The notes under the pieces are model-generated. The model was given only the letters and a program-made list of their open reading frames with translations, ran no database searches and was not told the DNA's origin. The position numbers and the translations under genes are program-made. From the NCBI RefSeq assembly GCF_020536995.1, contig NW_026273339.1:74501-138500 (forward strand): a DNA stretch of 64,000 nucleotides. Direction: 5' to 3'. This document shows, in pieces, positions 23,660-35,843 of this stretch. Each line of letters opens with the position of its first letter. Position 1 is the first letter of the stretch. Source of the DNA: Dreissena polymorpha (lineage: Eukaryota; Mollusca; Bivalvia; Myida; Dreissenidae).

Positions 23660-23888
23660 CCGTGCTGTGTGAAAATTTGGTTAAATGCATGTGCGTAAAG
23701 TGTCGTCCTATATTAGCCTGTGCGGTCTGATCAGGGACGACACTCTCCATTTGTATCATATTGTCTGTTTAAAGAAAGACTTATCTTAGTAACAATTCAG
23801 TTTAGGCGGAAAGTTTCGTCCCTGATAAGCCTCGGTGACGACTTTTTCACGCGCATGCATTCAAACCCCTTTTCATAGAGCACTGCCC
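23660..23888. mobile_element. MITE, CGTGCTCTGTGA family, copy 3 (internal deletion)
   Basis: It starts CCGTGCTGTGTGAAAA and ends TTTTCATAGAGCACTG. Interior motifs AAGTGTCGTCC and GGGACGACAC are present. It is about 25-30 bp shorter than copies 1 and 2, with part of one internal palindrome missing. Confidence 0.85.
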
Positions 23889-24815
23889 ATAAATTGTATG
23901 TATGCAATAATAGCTTGACCTTCAACATTTCAATTATAGATCAGTTGTTATTGTATGACGTGTAAATAGGAGCAGAAAAGACTAGATTGCTGAAACGACA
24001 TACCTGCTATAAATAGTCAAATCACTACAATATAAATTGGAAAAAATAACAACAGAAACATTAGTCTTATATTAACCTAATGATTTATTTGATGAACAAA
24101 ATTAAAAACGTTCTTACGTATGATTCTATGCGAGAGGAGAAAATTTATTTCTATATCTACAAATTTCTGACATGACATGTAAACGGTTTTCTGTAGAAGT
24201 ATCCATATACTGATACAGTTACTGTTATTAAAGTCAGCTATAAATCATATTTTCTTTAAACTGCGACATTTATGCACTACATCAAAGTAGTTGAATTGTT
24301 TATTAATCTATGTTAAACAAAATGGCAAACAAGCAACACGTAATTTTTATTAAATTTATTTTACACGGTTAATGTTTATTAAAATTGACACGTTTAAAAG
24401 GAGAATCAAAGAGTAAAGCAAACATCTGGAAAAATCACCTTCAGTTTTGAGGAATGGAACATTTTGTAAAAGTCGATATATCAAATCAACCGACAGGGCA
24501 TATCTATACTGAATACATATGGCGGGTAAACAAGTTCGCGATTTAATATTTTATGATTACACAATTTATATGTTGCCTTAAGAAGAATAAATCTCTGGAT
24601 AATGGTTCTGTAGTTTCAATATTCATGTTTACGGAGAAACTTTGCAAAACCGAAATTTCGCAAACTCAAGTACCTGTTTATTTGCTTTTAATCGAGATAG
24701 AAAAATAGATCCGAGATAGAAAAATAGATCCCGATTCTTTGATGGCTTTTTTTCCATTGTATGTTTCTACAATTTCTAAAGTCGGATAAAAGTTTCTTAA
24801 TGCGAAAAAAATAAT
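23889..24815. other. AT-rich intergenic DNA
   Basis: Nothing is recognised except a two-unit tandem GAGATAGAAAAATAGATCC near 24,694-24,731. Confidence 0.45.
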
Positions 24816-25345
24816 TATTATTACTGTTATCATTATTATTACTATTTTTATTAACAGTATTATTATTAATATACGTATAATAATAAAAATGAAGATGAGA
24901 ACTATACGTATGATAATGATGATGAGTATAATAATAATAATAGCATAATACTGCCAATGATACAAATAATATTAAAATGTATTCTTATGATAACTTGTAC
25001 TTTTACTACTACAACAACTCCTACTTTAACTACTAAAAAAAATATAATTCATAATATAAATAATAATAATATGGATTATGATGATGGTGATTATAATAAT
25101 AATGAGAATACTACTACTACTACTACTTCTTCTACTACTACTACTACTACTAATAATAATAATAATAATAATAATGAGAATAATAATAATAATAAAAAAA
25201 ATAAAATAATAATAATAATAATAATAAAAGTAATCGCAATAATAATAAAATTAAAAAATGTAATAATAATATTAATACAACGAATAATTATGATAATGAT
25301 TATAATAATAAAACTTATACAAATAATAACAATAATTATTATAAT
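24816..25345 (+). repeat. Compound trinucleotide microsatellite (TAA/TAC/ATT)
   Basis: More than 500 bp is dominated by TAA-type triplets, with a central block of ACT/TAC and CTT triplets around 25,109-25,150. The long overlapping frames on both strands translate to poly-Asn/Thr and poly-Ile/Val and are artefacts of the triplet period. Confidence 0.95.
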
Positions 25346-27250
25346 TATTACATTTAATTTTTTAAGTAACATTACGTTTAAATACACGCAAAGAAAACAC
25401 GTTTTTGTACTGCTGAAAACAACTATGGGATTATTTTCCAATCCACAAATTATGCGGAAAAATCACATGGAAAAAAAACAAAAAATCCAATTGGAAAATG
25501 CACATACATTTTATAGTAAAAAAACGTATTTTGTAAGCAAAAATATCGGTTTCAAAAAGTGTTTCGGTTGCCGTTTATGTCTAACCTCCAAGCATCTAAT
25601 ACTTACGGTAATTTGAAACAACCATATAAATCAAAACGTTATGGTTGTTTTAACATGTAACTAACTAATAGTGATAAAACTTGTGTTATTGCTATACATT
25701 TTTAAAGGGATGTTGAGTGCATGCTTTAAAACTGAATATTAGAAACAAATAATATTGTGGAATTATAAACAGAACTATTTACTTTACCATTACGAATATA
25801 AGCATCTGCTTTAAAACTACACAGCGACCATTGTTTGTAAGTAAAGTAACGTTTTTTTTCAATAAAAAATATCGGAGGAGTCACGATAACTTCTCGGGAT
25901 AAAACTTGTGTTTGGCGTTTCATGTTATCTATGTTTTGCATAGTTTATCTAAGTGCGCGGCGCATTAACCATAAGTCAAACAATTGCTATCATTAAATTT
26001 AAATGTTTGTGCATACTTCGGAAAAAATATATGCATCGTATTAAGTACGTTAGTGTTACAAAAGCGATAACTTAAATTTCAAACGAACTTGATAATACTC
26101 GACTGAGGACAGTGGCAGAAACGTTATAAGTATTCACAAAAAACATAGCACATTGTATGTAGAATTGTATTCAAGTTGTAATCTTGGTCATATAACTCAT
26201 AGACAATATAAGATATGTATAGTTGTATAAATGATATAATATGTTTTATATGAACATTCATAGTATGATACTACGATCATACGCGGATATAAACAAATGC
26301 TCTGTCGAGATGGGTATACAGTTATATTATAAACGGGGATGGTTAAGAGAATTGAACACATCTAATACAAAGACAACTTTTGTTTTTTCTTATTCCACGA
26401 AGGCGCATTCTGTTCCAGAGCACAGGTGCATAATTCAAATTGGAAGTATTATGTATCGTTTTTACCTCGCCATAACTATTAAAAGAGACAACGTAATGGG
26501 TAGTAATTTGTTGAAATAATCTGATTCTGATTGCTTTGACATTTGTCTTTCTTTGTTTGATCATGAGGAAAATCTGACAGGCACGCATAAAAAATAACAC
26601 ATATATATCTGCCGATTATAAATAAAATGTTGAAACTGTTGAAGAACTTACTTAAATGTTATTGAGAATTAGTCCATTTTGCGTGTTCATGTGTGTAATT
26701 CATGCATACTGCGCTGTATTATCTACTAGTCTTTGATTTATGTAGAGAAGGTTGTTATCTGACAAAATACACATTTAATACAGGAGAACACTGATTATAA
26801 TTTTCAACGTGATATTTATGAATGTTTTGCTTTTTTTGTAATTTTTAGAGGTTAGTGATCTTAACAAACATTTGAAAACTACCAACATTATGTCGAAATG
26901 CTATCACAGCTGAAAAAAATACGGTTTGCCAAGAGTCAAGTTGCAACATATTGACAGCTGTGTAAAATGATATCGTAATCAGCTTTATCTTTGGAATCAT
27001 ACATGTTCACGATTGTTGTGTAATTCTATCAATATCTATTGAGTGTCCTCCGTGAAATCTACTGCATTGACTACAATGTGTATATATGGTTGTAAGAGTC
27101 GAAACATATACCTTACAATGGCCCACTTTCTCAATCATCACGTTTAAGTTAGTAGTTATGCACTTGTGCTAGCGGTCATTTGAACGTCATGTTGACTTTC
27201 TATGGTGCGTTATTCTTAATTATCTACTTGCGTGTTGATATTTATATATA
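25346..27250. other. AT-rich intergenic DNA, nothing recognised
   Basis: Short random frames only. Confidence 0.45.
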
Positions 27251-27251
27251 T

Positions 27252-27268
27252 ACCACTGCGACTGAAAC
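27252..27268 (-). repeat. Inverted copy of the SINE head
   Basis: ACCACTGCGACTGAAA is the reverse complement of the start of the SINE that begins 33 bp downstream (TTTCAGTCGCAGTGGT). The pair forms a potential stem of about 16 bp. It may be a truncated head-to-head SINE or a secondary rearrangement. Confidence 0.7.
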
Positions 27269-27300
27269 ACTGTTATATATTCCCGACTTTAACAGTTTTT

Positions 27301-27486
27301 CAGTCGCAGTGGTGTAATGGACATGGTGTCCGCCTAGCGATCGGTAGTTCACGAGTTCGATCACCATTGTAGGAGAGTTCTTTAGACACCAAGTACTGGC
27401 TCTAGTCCCAGGAAACGGACTCGAGAGCGTTTCAATCAGGCTGTCCATGCAATCGAGCTAAAATAAATAGGGTTAAACAAAAACAA
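27301..27486 (+). mobile_element. tRNA-derived SINE, 186 bp, with target-site duplication
   Basis: The 5' part is tRNA-like: CAGTGGTGTAATGGACATGG (A-box region) and GAGTTCGATCACC (B-box region). A body with CCCAGGAAACGGACTCGAGA and an A-rich tail with AAATAAATAGGG follow. It is flanked by a perfect 10-bp duplication AACAGTTTTT (27,291-27,300 and 27,487-27,496), diagnostic of LINE-driven insertion. The conserved body resembles central domains described for mollusc SINEs, by recall only. Confidence 0.88.
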
Positions 27487-27496
27487 AACAGTTTTT

Positions 27497-30400
27497 TTCA
27501 AATCCATATATTCAGTCGTTTTAAAGTAAACAAAAATTGTTTTGAATCATGTTTGTTAATGTCGACATATTATTTTATGTTTTGATTGCAGGTTTTAAAT
27601 ATATGAAAATATAGTGAAAAACAATGTAAATTTTGACATAAGGTCTAACATGCGAAACACATTCAAAAGTGTAAGGGTATCAACTGTTTTCCCGTACTTC
27701 AAAACATGAAATCGATAACGAATGTTTGTCCTAAGTTAATGACGTATTCTGTTTACGTTATTATGGGAAACCAAACTCTCTGTGTGGTGTGTTTCGTGTT
27801 TTGATAATCATACTGTAATCATACTATATTGCCTTTTTTAACCTCACATGTTTTGCTCAAGTTGTGTTAAAGTAACACAATTCGCGAAACTAAACGTAAT
27901 CCTATGTTCTTAAAAAGGTATGAAACATATTCTATAAATATTATAAGTTTTATAAAGTAGTCGACATACCCACCACCACGTTATTTCTAATGGCACCTTC
28001 ACCTTTGCGGTCCTGGCTGTCTAGAAAGAAATGCGAGCTCGTTGATGTTGTGAACAACACACAATATAAAAAAACGAGTGACTTGCTTACACTCAAAGTA
28101 CATTAAATATAAAGCCTGTGTTATTAATATATGACGCAGAAGTAAATGCATATGGGTACAATGTAGCACTTGATCACAAATGCGATGAAGTTTGAGATTC
28201 TAAAATACAAGAACTAAAATATAATTCATAATCATAACCATTTGATTGCTGGGAAAGCAACAGTGATTGGTTAACAGCAAAATTAATTCCTTACATGTAT
28301 CATGTTTGTTACTAACTGGCCATAATAATTGCTGTTTTACGTGTGCTTTCAGAATCGTTGTGTTACGTCAACTATATGGTATTCATACCTGACGTTCGGT
28401 CAACACGCATCATATTATATACATGACATCACGGTTACCAGCAGGTTGCTTGGTATATAGTGTTGTTCTTAATAATTTGTATCTTCTTTCCCATCATTCT
28501 TCAACGAACAAGTACTACTATGGCCCAAAGTAATGTGTGACCCCCCCCCCCCTTGTGTCAGATCAAATTCAAACTTATTGAACATAACAAGTTGCATTAA
28601 TGTCTCAAAATTCAAAATTCAATGCCTGTCAATCTGTATGCATACTATGTAAACTTGTGTGAATCCCTTCAATGCTTAAACTAGACCAATGCCTTAAAAC
28701 AACTATAATAAAATCAGAAAAAAAAAACATATATTAATACGGACAAGAAGGCTATCATTTTAGAACTGTGGATGACCATTTAATATTCCAAATTTATATA
28801 TACAGTTTCATTAAATCAATTTAACATTACAAGATGAATTTTAACAAACAAAATGACACGTTGTGCAATATCACTATAGATATCAGTTATAATTGCACTG
28901 CCTTGTTTAATGTGCTAAACTTGAACAACTCTGCAGTCTCTCTTTTTCTGTGAAGCTTTATCTTTGAAATTAAATGAAATTGCACATGGAAATGAACTCA
29001 TGGACAGAAATGTTACTTCTAAATTTAAGTTATTGTCTTTTTTATCGGCTTTTTCAGTATAAGCCATCTTTGGTTACAAGAAAATTCATTTGCATAATTC
29101 CAATAAGTGCATAGTTATCTTCTACACCAGAAACAATTTATAGAGCATTAGTAAATACAATAAATACAATAATCAGAAGATGATTGTTATTCGTGAATTC
29201 TTATCTTTCTGTCAACGTCTTCTGAGTTATGATCTTTGTACTATGCACAGCCGATATAAATCCATAAATATATGAAGTTTCCATTTGATCTATTCTAACA
29301 TCGAGAGTTATACTCCCCGAAAAATGTGACGAATTGACAATCGGACGGTTGGAAGGATGGATAATAAGATTACGGTATACCTCATTTATGTGACATGGTA
29401 GTTTGAATTGTAATTTAATAAGAAAGATGAAAATAAAATTATACAAAAGTATAAATTATTTATTTTTTCTTTATATTGCAACAGACTAAAAACCCAAAAC
29501 ATGTATATAAGGATAGCATAAAATGAACGTTTGTGTACACAACTTAAGTTTCTTTCTTTTCTTTCTGCACATATGCTGAACACTTGCCACGTGTGAAATC
29601 CCCAATGTACAATACTAGTAAAACGTCAGAACAATTATATGGAGAGCACTTATTGCATGCCCTAGTATGAGGCATGTCTGGTAACTTCATGTGACATTCC
29701 GGTCAGTGTAATGTTCTGCCATACACTACGTGTATAACAAATGTTATCTGCTGATTTATAATTAGTTAATTCACGCTTGTAAGGATTTATGCACTTAGGC
29801 CACGACGGGACGCCAGCACAAAACGGCATAATATATGAGATTTCAAAACCAACTATATTTACTGCTGATGTGATTATGGGCAATCTATCTGTAATCAGTA
29901 ATAAAGATTTTCCTTAAAGCACGAAACATTCATAAAACATTAAGGTCAACGATTTTTACCTTGAATAAAAACCAAATACCCGAACATAAAATAACACTGA
30001 AAAATATAATGTAACAAACTAATAATTGACATGTTTTAAAAGTGAGAAAGTATTAGGGCAATAAATTAAAAAACAATCACCGATACTGCTTTTGTGTTTC
30101 CACATCAGTGTGACATTTATTACAAATACATTCCGCAAATTACCACATACGTTTTCATCGTTCAAGTCATTAGAAACTAGACTGTGATAACTGACTGCAG
30201 ACATATTGATTTTCGAATATTCTCATTATAAACGTTGCCGTTTACGCCCGATGGATCAAACATGTTACTAATATCGTTATATTAAATCACATATTCAAGT
30301 CAAAATCCTCATTTATTTTGCGCCAACTATAACATATAAATAGCATTTTGACATTATTATATGGTTTAGTATTATTCATTGGAATGGATGCAATTTTCTT

Positions 30401-33086
30401 CTAAATATTCATAGTAAATCTATTTTCAAAATTTGGAAACGGTATTATATCTACCTTATAGTATTTAAGAGATGTTTGGATCATATAATATCGCCTCAGT
30501 CTACTTTAAATGAAAATTGTATAATTACATATTGTGATTTATAAATGATAGTTAAAGTAGTGGTTTGATTGTATTCAAATAAACGGTATATTTCAATGGC
30601 ATATCAGCATGCTAATTTAAACAGGATCTAGTGGAGTGTAAGGTTCGATATTGTTCTAAATAATACGGGCTACTTACCTGCTGATAGCATGATACTGGTA
30701 TTATTGAAAAATGTATACTATATATCTTGTATATTTAAATTCAAAGAACACTTACGTAACCATAAATCCGTTTGCATAAAAACGATCTTGAATCTTAATT
30801 AGTTTTAGTATTACTTTCACGAAGAAAAACACACACTTCGCGATCTGCAATGTTTTATCTTTTAAGCAGCATTCAACAATCGAAGGACTAGCTCATCATA
30901 ATAATACTTGATAATGTTATTGATGAAAGCCATAGCATTTGCATCACAAAACAGGCATTCTTTTGAAATAATTTGTCAGCTCGCACGTAGAAAACATATA
31001 TTATAATATGTATATTTTATGGCAATCATGATTGTAAATATATGTATTACATACATTTTCATATAGTTTATCGGAATAAAATGCTGGGGTTTTAAAAGGA
31101 AACGCATAGATACTATACTACTATTGAACACTTCAAAATATGTCCCCGTATTCAATATCTTTAATAACAATTTAAAATTTCGTCATTACTGTAACATCAT
31201 GTAGATGCATTAGTGCATGGAAATGCTCTCATAATATCTGGTGGGTGTCTTCTCATGTAGTTTTTCATCGTATAAGGGTATATTATTATTTAACTTTTAC
31301 GGTGGATGTGTTCCGGTTGGATGAATGTAACCCTTTGATTGTTTGAAAATGTCTTCCGCTCGCCCATCGCGACTGTGAAATACAAAGTTACACAATCGAC
31401 TCTTGCGATACAACCCAACTGAGTATCACACTCAAGTAATATCCCAACAGTAAGTCAGGCACTGGGCAAAAGTTAAAACGCTCAACGAAAATTGGTTCGA
31501 AACTGATAGGATTGTTCTAAAGCCATCCTGGGACGCAATTGATAAATTTATCAAGAACTATGTATGAGCATGCCATCTTGAAGCAATGGCTGTAATCAAC
31601 GCGCGATAGTGTTCTTTAACGTTCAACATTTGCTTCATTTAACAGAATAACGCGGCTAGAAAAGTGTTTCTTTCACTGTGCGCCCACTTCCCTATGAGAG
31701 ATACGGAATGAAGCTCCCTAAACTAAATATTGACCCTTGTTTTTAGCTAGCCGAAAGAGTCGCGGACTCAGTGTATCAATGCGATTCATATATTGTATAT
31801 TTTGTTCATTAAAGCTTTAACCGTTTTGTCCGAAATTGCGTAAAAAGTTAATTAGTATATCCTTTCATTTGAGTTCAAATAATAAACGCGGAGATAACAG
31901 TGCCTGGACGCTACTTGTTCTTCGTACACTGCGCCCCACCCAAGGTGGTTGGCATCGCATAGGGCATGCATCTGAAAGTTTCTGCACGTATTATACGTTT
32001 GTGTCACTGATTAGCTCAACTCAACTACAAATTCAAGTCTGCAATTACCCCGTCTGTCAATTAAGACGTGTCTGACAAGCTTTTTGTAATTACTGTTTCA
32101 AGGCGTCGCCCAATGTTTTGTTCGTGTTTGTTCGTTTGTTATGCGCCTGTGTGCCATGTCTTATACCTTTGTTTGTTCTTCGGTGTAAAACAATATATTT
32201 CCTGTCATAAATAAAGAACAGCATTTTATAATAAGGTAACGAGTGCAGCTGAAGTTTAACTTCGTGTATTTGCTGCAAACACGTTGGTTACGTTGTAGAA
32301 GGAAAACTAAACTCGATCTTGTACACAATACAAGTTTGGTAATCTGAATAACCCTTCCATGGTCTCTTAAGAGATGATTACATAATTTTATGAAATCATT
32401 TAACTTGTGTTTGCATATGAATCACTCATATTGAGATTAATATATTAAAAATGAGAGCAATACACTCTCGTTGATTGAAAAAGCCGACAACATGGTGTGA
32501 CTTGTTGTTTGTGATTGTTGAACTAATAAACACACGAAATGCAGCACAGCGTAACACATGGGATATTGAACAGGTCTTTACTATGGAATGGGTAAAAACC
32601 AGACTTCACAAAACTTGTATAGTGTGGGTTCTCAAAGATATCAATGAAAATTTCCCACGGGTCATACGTGTCTAACAATCAACCACTCTATGAGGTAACC
32701 CACATTATATTTGGCAAACAGAAAGGGAAACTTAAATTGTGTCTTTTCAGTCGTGATGCCATGTGTCCAATCTCATAACTCAACATTTTTTTCAACAATC
32801 CGACACACGCTGAATGCTTTATAGACAAAGTTTCAATGTAATATTCTTTTTTATAGTTTATAGTCTGTTATAACAGGAGTGTATAAGAATTTTTTTCTCT
32901 CCGATAGAATTTCTGTAGTGTTTGCTGTGGTTGTTGGTCTTATATAATGACTGATCGAAGCGAAAATTCAAAATCGTATATTCCTTGTTGTGTATTCTTT
33001 GTTTTTAAATGCCAACTGTATCAAGTAAATTCAGTCACGCCGATCTATTATACTTTTAGCAACGCCTGTTTTAGATGAATTATTGA
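27497..33086. other. 5.6 kb of AT-rich DNA without recognised genes
   Basis: No mobile element with clear ends is recognised. A 12-C homopolymer lies near 28,543-28,554. Frames of 60-80 codons here lack domain signatures. The stretch 31.3-32.1 kb has a somewhat more balanced base composition but no readable exon. Confidence 0.4.
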
Positions 33087-33155
33087 AGGGGCCTTTTCAT
33101 AGATTGGGCATGTATTGAAGTTTGCCATTAAATGCTTTATATTGTCTCTATGTCA
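33087..33155 (+). mobile_element. TTAA-type tRNA MITE, truncated end fragment
   Basis: AGGGGCCTTTTCATAGATT continues into GCATGTATTGAAGTTTG and AATGCTTTATATTG. This matches the tRNA-distal end of the 17.8-kb copy, then stops abruptly. The preceding TTGA is probably a mutated TTAA. Confidence 0.75.
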
Positions 33156-33694
33156 ACGGTTTACTTCCTCCATGCTATTTACTGTCAGAAAATTATACAC
33201 AATCTATTTAAATTTCAATCACAATATATATATCGCGATCAATTGCATGGAACCGCAATGACGAAACAGCGTAATGGGGCGGGGATAAATATGTTTTGTG
33301 CAACTGCTTAATTAATAGAAAGAACACATCAAACTATATAATTTAGCTCACTGTCAACACTTTTACAGTATCGTTTACTAACGTTAATTAAATATAATTA
33401 TACACTTAACTATTTTATTTTGTTGAAATTTACAGACATTTTCCTTTCTTGATCTTTATCACATTATTCTGTAAAATATTTACCCATACATATTCTTAAA
33501 AAACGAATTCAGTTTCTCCAATATAGCTATCGGATAGGCTATCTGTATTTCCAAGCTTGAATTCCATATGTAACGTCCGTGCAAGCGGATATCTTGCATC
33601 AGTTATCACTCTAATAAACATGTTTATATTTACAAGTTGACCATCTTTTAAAAAAACTGATATATAAGTATGTACGTCGGCTAACTATACATTA

Positions 33695-33856
33695 TATAAT
33701 AAATAGAAAACCTAACTTCAGGTCCTATGGTAGAATAGTGACCAGCCGGGCAGCCCCGAATAGCCCCGAAGGCCTAGGTCCATACACTATTTGTGGCTGC
33801 CTGGCTGTGCACAATTCTGCCATTGGGTATGAAGTTAGGTTTCCTATTTCTTATAG
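33695..33856. mobile_element. Fold-back MITE, about 162 bp
   Basis: The whole element is an imperfect palindrome. The left arm (AAACCTAACTTCAGG, ATGGTAGAATAGTG, CAGCCGGGCAGCC) pairs with the right arm (AATTCTGCCATTGGG, TGAAGTTAGGTTT). The outer arms also pair (AATAAATAG / CTATTTCTTATA). Only a short AGCCCCGAA duplicate sits near the centre. There is no coding capacity. Confidence 0.8.
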
Positions 33857-34052
33857 TATACCGAACTTTGTTGTGCAGATAAATGTCAATAGAAATAAAT
33901 AAACAAAAACAATACTAATTCTATCAATATCTATCAGTTACTATTAATAATATGTACAGGTGTTAAACAAGAATACACAATGTACATTTAAAAACAAATT
34001 GAAAACTTACACAAATGTTACAAATAACTATCATTCTATTGGACACTATTAG

Positions 34053-34109
34053 GCGCGCATCTAGTCAGTTGACGCTTTACTGAATATCACCGGCTGACTA
34101 GATGCGCGC
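34053..34109. other. GC-rich stem-loop, perfect 16-bp arms
   Basis: GCGCGCATCTAGTCAG at 34,053-34,068 is the exact reverse complement of CTGACTAGATGCGCGC at 34,094-34,109, with a 25-base loop. GGACACT lies just outside on both sides (34,041 and 34,121). This could be a very small fold-back element or a remnant of one. Confidence 0.85.
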
Positions 34110-34129
34110 GCATCTTTACCGGACACTTT

Positions 34130-35323
34130 TTAAAATAACGGACCTGTGTAGTTTATAAACGCAAAGAAGAAACAAATTTAAGTGAGGTATAATATATAGA
34201 GATATTATCATATATAGAGATATTATCAGGTTATCTGATTCAGACATATTTATACTAAAGACCCCATGAATATAAGTAAACACTTACTGACTAGTCGTTT
34301 ATAAAATAGTATATGCTTGCTTAAGTATGACAAAACTGAACGCGAATGAAAATACTATATGTTTTCATAAGAAGAGCTTATATCAATAATACGCTCATCA
34401 ATAATCCAGCATACGGGTTATGTTATATTTAGCCGGATTTCCCAAAAAGAGGATACGGAAAGTTTATGCTAAACGCGTACATTTATAACACAGACAAAAG
34501 TTGGATTACTTATTTACTTGAAAACCTTGCATAAATCATTGTTCACGTAGATATTTAGACCGGAATAAATCTAATCAAAGATGTTCTATTTTTTGACATA
34601 CAGTCAGCCGTGATCATTATAATTATGTTTTGCACAAGAAAAAAAATGGATAAATTTTATCATTAATTGTAGAGTTCATATCTGTTATCAGTATTTAATC
34701 GAGTATTTAACACGCCGTGAAACTGGTTTATCCCCATTCTCTTTTCGGCGCTAACAACCCTCCGAATCGCTTTGCATTCAGTCCGTTCCAAGGCGGTAGT
34801 GTCAGTTGTAAACATTTTGTATGTATACATGTCGTGTTGTGTGTTGTTTCCTTTATTATATGCAAGCGACACTTGTTTGAAACTAAAGACTAGCGGAAGT
34901 TAGCATGAACCTATTTTTCTAAACTTTCACCAATCTTATATTTGACAGTTTGAAATTAACAGTTAAATAATACAAATGTCGACTTTCAGTTGGTTCAATA
35001 GTTCTAAATATTCAAATTGTATACATGCGGTTATTTGTTGGTATTAAATACAAAATGAAAATTAAATTTTGTATTTAAAAACTACCTAAATCACCCTATA
35101 CAGTGTGAGATACATTTTTAAAAGTAGTACATATATATTTGAGGTATATTCATACGGTATAGATTGACTTTGTGACAAAGCACAGACCTTGACATATAAT
35201 AAGATTTTTTTATCTATGATAAATAATTTCATATTAATGCATTGTTGTAAACGCTCTTTATGAGAGATTGCTCCTGATGTCAATATATTAATACTGCTGC
35301 TACCAAGTATCATATTTCATAAC
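34130..35323. other. AT-rich intergenic DNA
   Basis: Only a two-unit tandem ATATATAGAGATATTATC near 34,192-34,227 is noted. Confidence 0.45.
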
Positions 35324-35336
35324 TATTCCTCTGTTT

Positions 35337-35450
35337 ATTGAGTAGATTCTTGGACTCAGAGCCGAATTTTTTACCTTGGAATTTTCGAAGATATCACATC
35401 TTCTTCATCAGCTGATCACTGGCTGACTGACGTCACAGTCACATGACCGG
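35337..35450 (+). repeat. Penelope-like element, terminal inverted repeat at the 3' end
   Basis: It runs from ATTGAGTAGATTCTTGG to CAGTCACATGACCGG and matches the reverse complement of 37,565-37,680 with a 2-bp length difference in a CA run. Read on the element's sense strand it contains CTGATGA, a six-base stem (GAAGAT / ATCTTC) and GAAA. Confidence 0.92.
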
Positions 35451-35771
35451 TGAAGGGTCACGTGACATGAGGAGACTGTCATAAACCCGGGGTAGCTCGA
35501 GTCCCTCGTCCCTGTTAAGTGATGGCCGCCGCTGTTTAATTTCAATTGCTTCTTTCACCTTGCGTTTCCATAGATGTTCTTCGGAGGTGAGTACTTTGGT
35601 TTTGTTAGGGTCGATCTTGTGACCTGTTTGTTTACAATGTTCATATATGGCAGAAGAAGTTCGTGTAAGGTGTTCTTTCAATCTAGTGTCTAATTGTCTC
35701 GCTGTTTCACCTACATAGTCATTTTTACAGTCCTCACATTGGACATGATAGATCACACCACATTTCTTCAT
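35439..35771 (-). CDS. GIY-YIG endonuclease domain of the Penelope-like element
   Basis: The 110-codon frame reads GVIYHVQCEDCKNDYVGET near its start, then a helix with TRLKEH, a conserved His/Cys region (YEHCKQTGHKID) and EHLWKRKVKEAIEI. This is the GIY-YIG fold with the CxxC-containing spacing typical of endonuclease-positive Penelope-like elements. The enzyme nicks chromosomal DNA to prime reverse transcription. It is in the same frame as the upstream reverse transcriptase and was originally one protein with it. In this copy a stop separates them, so the internal ATG start is only nominal. Confidence 0.85.
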   Translation of the reverse strand: MKKCGVIYHVQCEDCKNDYVGETARQLDTRLKEHLTRTSSAIYEHCKQTGHKIDPNKTKVLTSEEHLWKRKVKEAIEIKQRRPSLNRDEGLELPRVYDSLLMSRDPSPVM

Positions 35772-35843
35772 TTTATCTGTTTTGTCTTTAACTTTGGTGA
35801 GGTTCTGTCTGATGGAATTGAAAGGTTTGTGGAAGATGTTGGC

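Noticed and set aside
24957-25616. 219-codon plus-strand frame and overlapping minus frames
   Set aside because: They arise from TAA/ACT triplet repeats, giving poly-Asn/Thr and poly-Ile; no domain is visible.
28543-28554. Poly-C run as a regulatory or quadruplex site
   Set aside because: A single homopolymer in unremarkable sequence, prone to slippage and sequencing error.
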